Shown here: positions 1 to 5,937 of the stretch, piece by piece | Numbering within the stretch: position 1 is the first letter of the stretch | Layout: every line of letters begins with the position of its first letter | Assembly (NCBI GenBank): GCA_003140655.1 | Contig: PLKR01000566.1 | Location: forward strand, 9,215-16,570 | DNA length: 7,356 nt | Direction: 5' to 3' | DNA from: Acidobacteriaceae bacterium | Lineage (GTDB): Bacteria > Acidobacteriota > Terriglobia > Terriglobales > Acidobacteriaceae | Position numbers and translations under genes: made by a program | The notes under the pieces: generated by a model | Seen by the model: only the letters and a program-made list of their open reading frames with translations | The model's database searches: none | Told to the model about the DNA's origin: nothing

Positions 1-191
1 AAGTCACCGCTGATGCTGACATAGGTGCCGTCCTTTTCCGTCGGCGGGTGGAAGTTCGCCGAGTCGCTATTGGGGACAGCCGACAGGAGGGTGCCGCCGC
101 CGATTAGGATGTCCACTTGTTGCTGGGCACAGGCGAAACTGGCAAACAGAAGAACCGTACACGCGGATGCGAGTAGCGCGAATTTTCTCAA
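1..191 (-). CDS. Outer-membrane beta-barrel protein, paralog B (partial, C-terminus beyond left edge)
   Basis: Only the first 63 codons are in the window; the frame stays open to base 1. The start is TTG at 191, chosen because AAGGGG lies 6 nt upstream (complement of 198-203) and because the protein then aligns from residue 1 with the complete gene at 352-957. Residues 1-22 form a signal peptide (MRK, hydrophobic core, cleavage after CAQ-like A22). The mature part begins with a QQ-VDI-IGGGTLLS stretch almost identical in pattern to the neighbour. The two are therefore tandem paralogs. By family knowledge such proteins are small Opa/OmpA-like barrels in the outer membrane; the barrel itself lies outside the window, so this rests on the paralog. 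It sits 160 bp downstream of its paralog on the same strand and may be co-transcribed. Ligand or function is unknown. Confidence 0.75.
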   Translation of the reverse strand, partial: MRKFALLASACTVLLFASFACAQQQVDILIGGGTLLSAVPNSDSANFHPPTEKDGTYVSISGD

Positions 192-197
192 TACAGT

Positions 198-203
198 CCC
201 CTT
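198..203 (-). promoter_or_regulatory. Shine-Dalgarno for TTG start of paralog B
   Basis: The minus strand reads AAGGGG here, 6 nt before the TTG at 191. It decides the start, because no ATG or GTG start fits the aligned N-terminus. Confidence 0.6.
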
Positions 204-258
204 GTCAGTCCGTTTGGGTTTGCGGAATGCACGCGCCAGATTGGTGGCACCCCCGCCT

Positions 259-312
259 AACAGCCGCGAAAGGCTGCCCGCAGCACCATTCGGGCTGTTG
301 GAATTGGCTGTT
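259..312. repeat. Inverted repeat plus direct copy of GGCTGTT between barrel paralogs
   Basis: AACAGCC (259-265) is exactly complementary to GGCTGTT (293-299), with a smaller CAGCC/GGCTG hairpin nested just inside the left arm (261-265 with 270-275 area). GGCTGTT recurs directly at 306-312. There is no U-run after it on the minus strand, so it does not look like a standard intrinsic terminator. It could be an mRNA-processing or attenuation hairpin between the two paralogs, or chance. Confidence 0.3.
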
Positions 313-351
313 TAGGATACCAAAACCCGCGATCACTCGCGTAGTCAAAAC

Positions 352-957
352 CTACTCTGAACCACCGCCGATAGTGTATCCGATCGAGGCGCCGACTCGA
401 ACCAGATTGTTGGAGTTGAACACACCGTTATCTGAGAGGCTGTTGTTACTTTGGATGTGGTAGTAGTGAACCTCGGGGCGGACAAAGACATGGCGCCAGA
501 CGTAATAGCGGATGCCGCCACCGAGGTGCTCCATGAAGTGATCGGTGCTGAGGTAGTTGGCAACCCCGGGTTCGGAAGCGCCCTGTTCGTAGAGGCGAGT
601 GTCGGCAGCGCCGATGCCGGCCATGAGATCGAGGCCAAGTTTTTTACCCAGGCGAGGCTGGTAGAGCGCGTTGAAGTCGGTCAGGATGGGGCGATAGTTT
701 AATCCGGTGTCGCTCCCGTAGACACCCTGGGTAGCCCTCCAGGCGGTTTCGACGTTAACGCCGAAGTGTTTGAACGGAACCACATCGCCGCCGAGGTTGA
801 TAAAGAGACCGCCCTTTTCCGACGGGAAAGTGCTGTTGGAATTGGAGGACGACAGGAGCGTGCCGCCGCCCAAAAAGATATCCCCTTGCTGGGCCGAGGC
901 AAACTGGGCAAAGAACAGGAAAGCACAAACGGGTGCAAGGATCGCTAACTTTCTCAA
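352..957 (-). CDS. Outer-membrane beta-barrel protein, paralog A (complete, 201 aa)
   Basis: This is a predicted small outer-membrane beta-barrel protein. The start is TTG at 957, supported by a perfect AGGAGG 6 nt upstream; no ATG is better placed. Residues 1-22 are a signal peptide (MRKLAIL..., cleavage after ASA before QQ). The mature protein has alternating polar/hydrophobic stretches with aromatic ends, such as GGGIRYYVW, VFVRPEVHYYHI and LVRVGASIGYTIG. These are typical transmembrane beta-strands, separated by Asn/Ser/Gly-rich loops. About 180 mature residues would fit an eight-stranded barrel. It ends GGGSE rather than with the usual terminal Phe. I know similar short barrels (often simply annotated outer membrane beta-barrel protein) from acidobacteria; their substrates are unknown. 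The second copy follows 160 bp downstream. Transcription probably starts from the promoter at 1042-1071. Confidence 0.85.
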   Translation of the reverse strand: MRKLAILAPVCAFLFFAQFASAQQGDIFLGGGTLLSSSNSNSTFPSEKGGLFINLGGDVVPFKHFGVNVETAWRATQGVYGSDTGLNYRPILTDFNALYQPRLGKKLGLDLMAGIGAADTRLYEQGASEPGVANYLSTDHFMEHLGGGIRYYVWRHVFVRPEVHYYHIQSNNSLSDNGVFNSNNLVRVGASIGYTIGGGSE

Positions 958-963
958 GAGAAA

Positions 964-969
964 CCTCCT
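964..969 (-). promoter_or_regulatory. Shine-Dalgarno AGGAGG for TTG start of paralog A
   Basis: The minus strand reads AGGAGG with 6 nt (TTTCTC) before TTG at 957. A consensus SD at ideal spacing makes the non-ATG start convincing. Confidence 0.75.
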
Positions 970-1041
970 AAATCAGTTCGTTGCAAAGCAATAAGATGCG
1001 TCCGCGAATTCGTTAGGATGCCGCAATGTTGCCTACGACTC

Positions 1042-1071
1042 ATCATAATTTCAGTCGAAGGACAAATTCAA
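1042..1071 (-). promoter_or_regulatory. Candidate sigma70 promoter for the barrel paralogs
   Basis: On the minus strand TTGAAT (1071-1066, 4/6 match to TTGACA) is followed after 18 bp by TATGAT (1047-1042, 5/6 match to TATAAT). Transcription would start near 1035, giving a leader of about 78 nt to the TTG start. Prediction by eye only. Confidence 0.45.
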
Positions 1072-1217
1072 CTGCAGTCTGATGCTTGTAAAGATACGTC
1101 AAGGCGATCGCGAAATCGTTACCTTCCTGGGATCGCTCTTTTAACAACAATCTAACCCCGAAGCTGGTGAAAAGTTGCGGGGAAAAGAAGTTGTTCATGG
1201 ATGGAAACCTCTGGCAG

Positions 1218-2669
1218 CTACTCCACTGCGGCAGCTTTCCGGCTGCTTCGTTTCCAATAAAGATATCCCGGGATGCCGGCCAGGACGATTGCTGTGCCCC
1301 AGAAGGCTTGGGTGGGGCGGGTGATGATGGTGTTCAGCGTCCACGCTGTGCCGACCAGCACGTAGATCGCGGGGAGCCAGGGATATCCGGTGCAGCGGTA
1401 GGAACGCGGAATGTCGGGACGCTTCCAGCGCAGCAGAAACATTCCGACTACGGTCAGAGTGTAGAACAGGACCATGCCGAAAATCACATAGGTATAAAGC
1501 TGATCGTAGCGGCCACTCAGGGTGAGAACTGCGGCCCAGGCGCTCTGGCCAACCAGCGCAACCGCCGGCGTTCGATACTTGGGGTGAACCTTGGCCATCT
1601 GGGGAAAGAAAGCGCCGTCCAACGCCATCGCGTAGTAGACGCGCGCGCAGCTTAGGATGGCACAGGCGAGTGCGCCGAACACAGACAATGCGATGAGCGC
1701 CGAGAGCCACGTGGCGGCTGCGGGCGAGAAAAGCGCCGCGGCCGCTGCTTGCGCGATGGTTTCATGCTGAGCCACATCGCTGAGCGGCAGGGCATATAGA
1801 TATGTCATATTCATCGCGACATAAATCACGCCGACGATCAAAACGCCGAGCACCATTGCCAGCGGCACGTTGCGGCGTGGTTCTCTTACTTCTCCGGCCA
1901 CCCAGGTGATGTAAACCCATCCGTCATACGCCCAGAAGACCGCGATCAGGGCGACTCCGAACGCGGAAAGCATCTGAGAGAAGCCGATATTCGCGGTGAT
2001 GCCATTCAGCATCCCGTGGGGCGTGGTGAAGTGATGCCAGTCGCCCTTGCCAATGGCGAAGCCGAGTATCACGAATGCCGCCATGGCGACGAACTTGGCC
2101 CAGGTGGCGATGTTCTGAAGAATCGTGCCTTGCCGCAAACCGGCAACGTTGACCGCGGTTACAACTGCAATCAGAATTAAGGCCACGACATGGGCGCGAG
2201 TTACCGCGATGCCCGCGAGCGAGAGCACAAGATGTTCTTGCGAGATGCTGGGGATCATCGAACCGACGTACGCGGCTGTACCTACGGCCAGCGCGGCGAT
2301 CGAACCGCCGTTGCCCACGCTGAACAGCATCCATCCGTAGAGAAATGCGGTCAGGTCACCATAGGCTTCGCGCAAATAGACGTACTGGCCGCCGGAGTCG
2401 GGAAACATTGAGCCCAGTTCGGCAAATGCGAAGCATGCGCACAGCGAAATCCCGCCGCCGATAAACCAGACCAAGAGAAACAGCACCGGATGAGGCAGTG
2501 CTCCCGCAATGTCTTTGGCCGTAAGAAAAATCGACGAACCAATGATGCCGCCCACGAGTAGCAGTACGGAATCGAGCAGGCCGAGTCCGCGCACGAGAGT
2601 TGGCTGAGAAGAAGTGGACTGCACGCTTGATGGCGGGGGTTCGGCGGCGGGTGCGAGAGAGGGATCCAT
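1218..2669 (-). CDS. APC-superfamily amino acid permease (LAT-like)
   Basis: This is a predicted inner-membrane amino acid transporter of 483 aa with about 12 hydrophobic segments, a normal length for the family. Visible hallmarks are GGIIGSSIF (residues 40-48) in the first membrane helix, the substrate-backbone-binding glycine motif of APC carriers; FAELGSMFPDSGG (about 82-94) after helix 2; WAYDGW (246-251) in helix 6, the equivalent of the FAYDGWN motif of LAT transporters; the cytoplasmic GEVREPRRN (259-267); and SCARVYYAMALDG in helix 8 with the following loop. The first 25 residues are a Pro/Ser-rich cytoplasmic tail. Which amino acid it carries, and whether it is an exchanger or a proton symporter, cannot be told. 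ATG at 2669 shares its A with the TAA stop of the zinc-ribbon gene and has no strong SD of its own, so translation is probably coupled. Confidence 0.9.
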   Translation of the reverse strand: MDPSLAPAAEPPPSSVQSTSSQPTLVRGLGLLDSVLLLVGGIIGSSIFLTAKDIAGALPHPVLFLLVWFIGGGISLCACFAFAELGSMFPDSGGQYVYLREAYGDLTAFLYGWMLFSVGNGGSIAALAVGTAAYVGSMIPSISQEHLVLSLAGIAVTRAHVVALILIAVVTAVNVAGLRQGTILQNIATWAKFVAMAAFVILGFAIGKGDWHHFTTPHGMLNGITANIGFSQMLSAFGVALIAVFWAYDGWVYITWVAGEVREPRRNVPLAMVLGVLIVGVIYVAMNMTYLYALPLSDVAQHETIAQAAAAALFSPAAATWLSALIALSVFGALACAILSCARVYYAMALDGAFFPQMAKVHPKYRTPAVALVGQSAWAAVLTLSGRYDQLYTYVIFGMVLFYTLTVVGMFLLRWKRPDIPRSYRCTGYPWLPAIYVLVGTAWTLNTIITRPTQAFWGTAIVLAGIPGYLYWKRSSRKAAAVE

Positions 2670-2839
2670 TATCCGATTCCGAGTTCGTCGGAAGATTCCA
2701 GCGGGGTGCCGCAGCGGCGGCAGATGACGGAGGAACAGTCGCCGCAGGTCAGCGGATCAGTCACCTCTTCGGCGCAATTCGGGCAGTAGAGCGAGCCGGG
2801 GCTCGGTTCCGGCGTTGGATTCTGAGGGCGTGTCGCCAT
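2669..2839 (-). CDS. Small six-cysteine zinc-ribbon protein (56 aa)
   Basis: This is a tiny predicted cytoplasmic metal-binding protein. After a Pro-rich N-terminus (MATRPQNPTPEPSPG) come three CxxC pairs: C19-P-N-C22, C32-G-D-C35 and C40-R-R-C43, ending ...GTPLESSDELGIG. Two pairs would hold one zinc as in treble-clef or zinc-ribbon folds; the third may bind a second ion or swap in. The function is unknown; I infer a regulatory or assembly partner of the permease because the stop overlaps the permease start (TAATG). ATG at 2839 was chosen because the product starts with a natural-looking MAT, but it has no SD. A GTG at 2896, preceded by GGAG at 6 nt spacing, would add 19 residues (MFALPRDS...) and is a real alternative. 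A TACAGT at 2854-2849 could instead make the ATG nearly leaderless. Confidence 0.7.
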   Translation of the reverse strand: MATRPQNPTPEPSPGSLYCPNCAEEVTDPLTCGDCSSVICRRCGTPLESSDELGIG

Positions 2840-2919
2840 GGGAAGAAAACTGTACCACAGCCGCGTGGGTGCGGAATCTCGCGGCAAGGCAAACACTCAG
2901 ATCTCCAGAGCCGGCAACG

Positions 2920-3834
2920 TCAGAGAAACCTTTGCAGCGCTTCCGTCGTTTCACGGGGCCGCTCTTCAAGCACCCAATGCCCGGTGTCTTTCAGTACGAC
3001 CACGGTCACGTCCGTCGCCACTAGCTTTACTTGTTGCCCGAGCGCGTCTCCTAACGACTTATCACCACCGATGGTCAGTACTGGCATGGTGAGCTTGGTC
3101 TGGGAGAGCTGAGCGAAATCGTTGGCGGCTTGCAGGAACGAGACGAAGTAGGCCCAGCCCGCATGCATGCGTCCTGGCCGTGCGTAAGCCGCCGCGTAGG
3201 CTTTGCGATCCGCTTCTGGAATGGAATGAGTCTTGTCGGCAGCGAAGTCGTTCCAGAAATAATCGAAGTAGGTGCGCTCGCGACCCCGGACCAGGGCTTC
3301 GGGGGTCGGCCCGTTGAAGCGGAAATGCCATATGCTGGGGTTGTTGTAAACGGCCTCCCAGCCGGCCACGCCGGGAAGGAAAGCGTCCATCAGGACGAGT
3401 TTTGTCACCTCCGTCGGGAACTGCGCGGCATACGCGTAGGCGACCATGAGGCCGATGTCGTGACCCACGACCTCAGCTTTCTGCACGCCGAGCGACTTAG
3501 CGAGATCATGAATGCGGACGGCGGCACTCTTCATATCCAGACCATTGGCGGGAATGTCCGAGTCTCCGATGCCGGGCAGATCCGGTGCGATTACGGTAAA
3601 CCGCTCGGCCAGAGCGGGAATGATCGGCTTCCACATCAGCGAGGTCTCCGCATAGCCATGCAGCAATATGAGCGGCGTACCGTGGCCGGCGGTCATGTAA
3701 TGCAGCCTGGCTCCGTCGATCTCCGCAGTTCGTGAGGCGATGGTTTTGTCTTGAGCATCTGCGGTTGCCTTTGTCGAGAATGCGGGTAAAAGAACGAGCA
3801 GAACGAACACCGCCAGGGCGAGAGCGCGCTTCAT
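2920..3834 (-). CDS. Secreted alpha/beta hydrolase with Asp nucleophile (epoxide hydrolase/dehalogenase branch)
   Basis: This 304-aa protein has a signal peptide at about residues 1-25 (MKRALALAVFVLLVLL, cleavage near ATADA), so it should act in the periplasm or outside. The fold elements appear in order: oxyanion motif LLHGYAE (57-63), PDLPGIGDS (84-92), nucleophile elbow VGHDIGL with Asp126, cap segment IWHFRFNGPTPEALVRGRE (168-186), IGGDKSLGD with likely acid Asp258, and DTGHW with catalytic His286. Asp at the elbow, rather than Ser, together with the WHF-F and VRGRE cap motifs, places it with epoxide hydrolases and haloalkane/haloacetate dehalogenases, which form an alkyl-enzyme ester that His-activated water hydrolyses. 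The usual HGxP proline is replaced (HGYAE). The substrate is unknown. Start ATG 3834 follows AGGAG (complement of 3843-3847) by 8 nt. It is the first gene of a likely operon with the zinc-ribbon and permease genes. Confidence 0.88.
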   Translation of the reverse strand: MKRALALAVFVLLVLLPAFSTKATADAQDKTIASRTAEIDGARLHYMTAGHGTPLILLHGYAETSLMWKPIIPALAERFTVIAPDLPGIGDSDIPANGLDMKSAAVRIHDLAKSLGVQKAEVVGHDIGLMVAYAYAAQFPTEVTKLVLMDAFLPGVAGWEAVYNNPSIWHFRFNGPTPEALVRGRERTYFDYFWNDFAADKTHSIPEADRKAYAAAYARPGRMHAGWAYFVSFLQAANDFAQLSQTKLTMPVLTIGGDKSLGDALGQQVKLVATDVTVVVLKDTGHWVLEERPRETTEALQRFL

Positions 3835-3890
3835 GACTTGGACTCCTGATGAAAAGGATGTTCCGGACTATACAGTCTAGAATATGACTC
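3835..3890. promoter_or_regulatory. Compact divergent promoter region (hydrolase operon / methyltransferase)
   Basis: Only 56 bp separate the two divergent starts, so both promoters must overlap each other or the coding ends. The core is a near-palindrome, GACT-ATAC-AGTC (3866-3877), followed by another GACT at 3886-3889. TATAGT on the minus strand (3872-3867) could be the hydrolase -10, and TAGAAT (3878-3883) on the plus strand the methyltransferase -10. No convincing -35 boxes were found for either. Confidence 0.4.
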
Positions 3891-4640
3891 ATGCCAGAAA
3901 AATCCCTTACCCCTGACGAGAAGCTGCAACAGGAATTCAACCGCTGGGCCGCTGCCGGGGAAGGCCCGAAGATGGAGAATCATCACCTCGACATTACGGC
4001 GAAGACGATTCGCCGGATGAACCTGCGTCCGGGCGAGCGTGTGCTCGACCTGGGGTGCGGCTCGGGGTGGGCGACGCGGCTGCTGGCGCGGCTGGTCGGC
4101 GAGGGCCCGGATGGATTCGGGCAGGTGGTTGGGGTTGACGTTGCCGACGAGATGATTCGCGAGGCGCGTGCGGCCTCGAAGGATTTCGACAACGTGCTTT
4201 ATGTCTGGGGATCGGCGCAGCAGATTCCCTGGGAAGAGAACTTCTTTGACAAAGTGTTGTCGGTGGAATCGTTTTACTATTACGCCGACCAGGACCGCGC
4301 GCTGATGGAACTTTTTCGCGTGATGGCGCCACGGGGAAGGCTATTTATCCTGATCAATCTCTACAAGGACAATCAGTACTCGCTGCAGTGGGTGGACAAG
4401 CTGAAAGTGCCGGTACATGTGCGCTCTCAGGCGGAATACGTCGAACTGCTGAAGAAGCATGCTTTCGAAAATGTTGAAGCTTGCCGGATTCCCGACGACA
4501 CACCCACACCGGATGACTACCAGACGAAATCGTTTCACAGCCTGGATGATCTGCGGGCGTTCAAGCGCGAGGGCGCGTTGTTGCTGATGGCCTCAAAACC
4601 TGATCTGCGCACGCCGGCGCCGGGATACACGATTTATTGA
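3891..4640 (+). CDS. Class I SAM-dependent methyltransferase (methyltransferase type 11 / UbiE-like)
   Basis: This is a 249-aa soluble protein with the Rossmann-type SAM site. Motif I is VLDLGCGSGW (51-60); motif post-I is VVGVDVADEMI (79-89), with Asp83 expected to hold the ribose hydroxyls; motif II is GSAQQIPWEENFFDKVLSVE (107-126), with Q110/Q111 next to the adenine site; motif III is FRVMAPRGRLFIL (142-154). The C-terminal third (SQAEYVELLKKHAFENVEA and onward) is the usual lid/substrate part. The acceptor cannot be identified: UbiE/MenG-like quinone methylation, lipid or small-molecule methylation are all possible. ATG 3891 has no SD; TAGAAT ends 7 nt before it, the layout of a leaderless transcript. 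It diverges from the hydrolase operon and converges on the DUF4097 gene. Confidence 0.9.
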   Translation: MPEKSLTPDEKLQQEFNRWAAAGEGPKMENHHLDITAKTIRRMNLRPGERVLDLGCGSGWATRLLARLVGEGPDGFGQVVGVDVADEMIREARAASKDFDNVLYVWGSAQQIPWEENFFDKVLSVESFYYYADQDRALMELFRVMAPRGRLFILINLYKDNQYSLQWVDKLKVPVHVRSQAEYVELLKKHAFENVEACRIPDDTPTPDDYQTKSFHSLDDLRAFKREGALLLMASKPDLRTPAPGYTIY

Positions 4641-4687
4641 AGGCGTTCATGGCGAATGCCCGCCGAGGAGCCGAGAGCTGACCTCAG

Positions 4688-4740
4688 CGGCTGAAGCCGA
4701 AACTTTCTGCTGCAACCTACGGCACGACTGAAGTCGTGCC
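4688..4740. repeat. Double-hairpin dispersed repeat (possible bidirectional terminator)
   Basis: Two hairpins share a GA loop: CGGCT-GA-AGCCG (4688-4699) and GGCACGACT-GA-AGTCGTGCC (4721-4740, perfect 9-bp stem), followed by CTTCCC. From memory, units of the form GGCACGRCTGAAGYCGTGCC paired with a CGGCTRAAGCCG unit recur in intergenic regions of acidobacterial genomes; this cannot be checked here. The repeat lies between two converging genes, where it may stop transcription from both sides, although neither side has a long U-run. Confidence 0.65.
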
Positions 4741-4787
4741 CTTCCCGAGCGACACAAGCCTCCGGGGATCTTCCGTCCGATCCTGCG

Positions 4788-5666
4788 CTAGATCTTGCTG
4801 TCGTCATCGTCGTCCTTGTCGCGATGGCTCAAGTCCTTGACCGGACTGAGGGCGCGGCCATCCGAGGCGTGGCGAATCTGGATCCGGCCATTCACGTCCT
4901 CCAGCTTGATCCGTGGGCCGCCGCTACCGAGTTCGCCGCGCAAGTCGTGGCCGACGAATCTGTGATTATTGACGTGCAGTCCGAAGTCGTTCTCGATTCC
5001 GCCGGAAACCGTGCTGGCTTCGATTTCCGCTTTGGAATCCGAAGGAATCGTCAACTCCACCGACCCGTTGACCGATTTCAGCTCGACGGACGATCCGGGA
5101 AGCTGGTCAAACTTGGCCTCTAGGTGGCCGTTGATGGTGGAGAGTTCAGCGCGGCCGGAGAGATTGTGCGCTTCCAGTCTTCCGTTGATGCATGAGGCAT
5201 GCACCTCGCCGCTAACGCCGGTGAGGTCGAGCGAGCCGTTGATCAGTTTGATTTCGTTCAGCCGTACCGTGCGCGGCACGGTCAGCGTGTATTCAACGCT
5301 GGGAGGATTGTTGTGTGAGCCCCAATTGAACGTGAGGTCATGGTCGCGATACTTGGTGCGAATCGAAAGATGTTCTTTGCTCGAGTCAACTTCGATGCGT
5401 GCGTCGTCGAGCCGGTCCTTGGAGTCGGCAAACTTCACGGCATCCACCTTGACTTCATTCCGGTCCCAGATGGAGACGTGAACATCGCCGTTGATGTTGT
5501 CGACTTCCACGCGGCCGTCGGGCGTGAGAGCGTAGGTCTGATGGAAGTCTTCGGTGAACGCTCCCCGATGATCTGACGCGCGCGCTCCAAGGGCGAGAAC
5601 GAACAGGGCACAGATGGTTCCCAAGGCGGCTCCCAACCAGGTGGGGAATTGGCGTTGGCGGTTCAT
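4788..5666 (-). CDS. Secreted DUF4097-type repeat protein (adhesin-like beta-helix)
   Basis: This 292-aa protein has a signal peptide at residues 1-30 (MNRQRQFPTW..., cleavage after ARA). The body is a chain of short beta-strands joined by Asn-Gly turns: NINGDV (57-62), LINGSL (141-146), CINGRL (159-164), TINGHL (177-182), SVNGSV (198-203), TVSGGI (219-224) and DVNGRI (257-262). The spacing is 18-21 residues in the central run. This is the pattern of DUF4097/DUF4098-type domains, which form a beta-roll or helix at the cell surface or in the periplasm. The C-terminus is an acidic tail, DKDDDDDSKI. Biochemical function is not known; homologs are often near envelope-stress sigma/anti-sigma genes, but none is visible here. 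Start ATG 5666 was chosen over the in-frame TTG at 5684 because GGAGG (complement of 5673-5677) sits 6 nt upstream of it. Confidence 0.85.
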   Translation of the reverse strand: MNRQRQFPTWLGAALGTICALFVLALGARASDHRGAFTEDFHQTYALTPDGRVEVDNINGDVHVSIWDRNEVKVDAVKFADSKDRLDDARIEVDSSKEHLSIRTKYRDHDLTFNWGSHNNPPSVEYTLTVPRTVRLNEIKLINGSLDLTGVSGEVHASCINGRLEAHNLSGRAELSTINGHLEAKFDQLPGSSVELKSVNGSVELTIPSDSKAEIEASTVSGGIENDFGLHVNNHRFVGHDLRGELGSGGPRIKLEDVNGRIQIRHASDGRALSPVKDLSHRDKDDDDDSKI

Positions 5667-5888
5667 ATGTTTCCTCCGTGTCAACCGTTAGACGCAGCGG
5701 TTTGCAAATGGTGAGGGCCGTGCCGGGGAAAGGTGGTCCACCCCCATGCCCTTGTATACGGAGGCTACGTGAGGGATGTTCCCATCAAAGACTTGGTGGA
5801 GTTTGGGCTTGCTGTATTTGCGGAAAAAGCAGGTTTGCGGCGCTGGCGAGGGCTGTGCCCGGAACGATCGTCATTACTTCCTTTCTTA
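5667..5888. other. Divergent intergenic region upstream of DUF4097 and small secreted gene
   Basis: This holds the SD of the DUF4097 gene (5673-5677, minus) and a short inverted repeat, AACCG/CGGTT (5683-5687 with 5698-5702), just upstream of it; this could be an operator or leader hairpin. A short open frame from GTG 5733 to 5924 (63 codons, starting VHPHALVYGGYVRD) crosses the rest. It matches nothing I recognise and its stop overruns the next gene's promoter, so I do not call it a gene. Confidence 0.4.
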
Positions 5889-5917
5889 TTCTCAATCCGC
5901 GATATCGGGGCTATAAT
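5889..5917 (+). promoter_or_regulatory. Sigma70 promoter for the small secreted protein
   Basis: TTCTCA (5889-5894, 4/6 to consensus), a 17-bp spacer and a perfect TATAAT (5912-5917). The predicted start point is near 5924, leaving a leader of only about 14 nt that is mostly the Shine-Dalgarno AGGAGG (5927-5932). Confidence 0.65.
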
Positions 5918-5926
5918 CCGCTGATC

Positions 5927-5932
5927 AGGAGG
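5927..5932 (+). promoter_or_regulatory. Shine-Dalgarno AGGAGG of small secreted protein
   Basis: A consensus AGGAGG ends 5 nt before ATG 5938 and fixes that start. Confidence 0.75.
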
Positions 5933-5937
5933 TTTCT

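Larger units (their letters stand above)
958..1217. other. Intergenic region between permease and barrel genes
   Basis: This 260-bp stretch holds the barrel-gene promoter and SD on its left side. Its right side is the 3' flank of the permease gene. A weak nested inverted repeat (1143-1148 with 1190-1195, and CCCCG 1156-1160 with CGGGG 1178-1182) lies just after the permease stop. It lacks a clean U-tract, so I do not call a terminator. No small gene is apparent. Confidence 0.5.

Noticed and set aside
1143..1195. Nested inverted repeat after the permease stop (AACAAC/GTTGTT outside CCCCG/CGGGG)
   Set aside because: Short arms separated by unpaired 7-nt segments, a 17-nt loop and no U-run; not enough for a terminator or structured RNA call.
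1195..1710. Long open frame (171 codons) on the minus strand
   Set aside because: It lies inside the permease gene in another frame; its product is Arg/His/Pro-rich with no domain, whereas the permease frame shows clear family motifs.
1924..2334. Open frame of 136 codons on the minus strand
   Set aside because: An out-of-frame shadow within the permease, with the Arg-rich composition typical of GC-rich shadow frames.
3130..3735. Open frame of 201 codons on the plus strand
   Set aside because: It is antisense to the hydrolase gene, whose catalytic motifs are intact across the same bases; no SD or recognisable domain.
5667..5684. TTG at 5684 as the start of the DUF4097 protein
   Set aside because: The SD GGAGG would then lie inside the coding region; ATG 5666 has that SD at 6 nt and begins a normal signal peptide.
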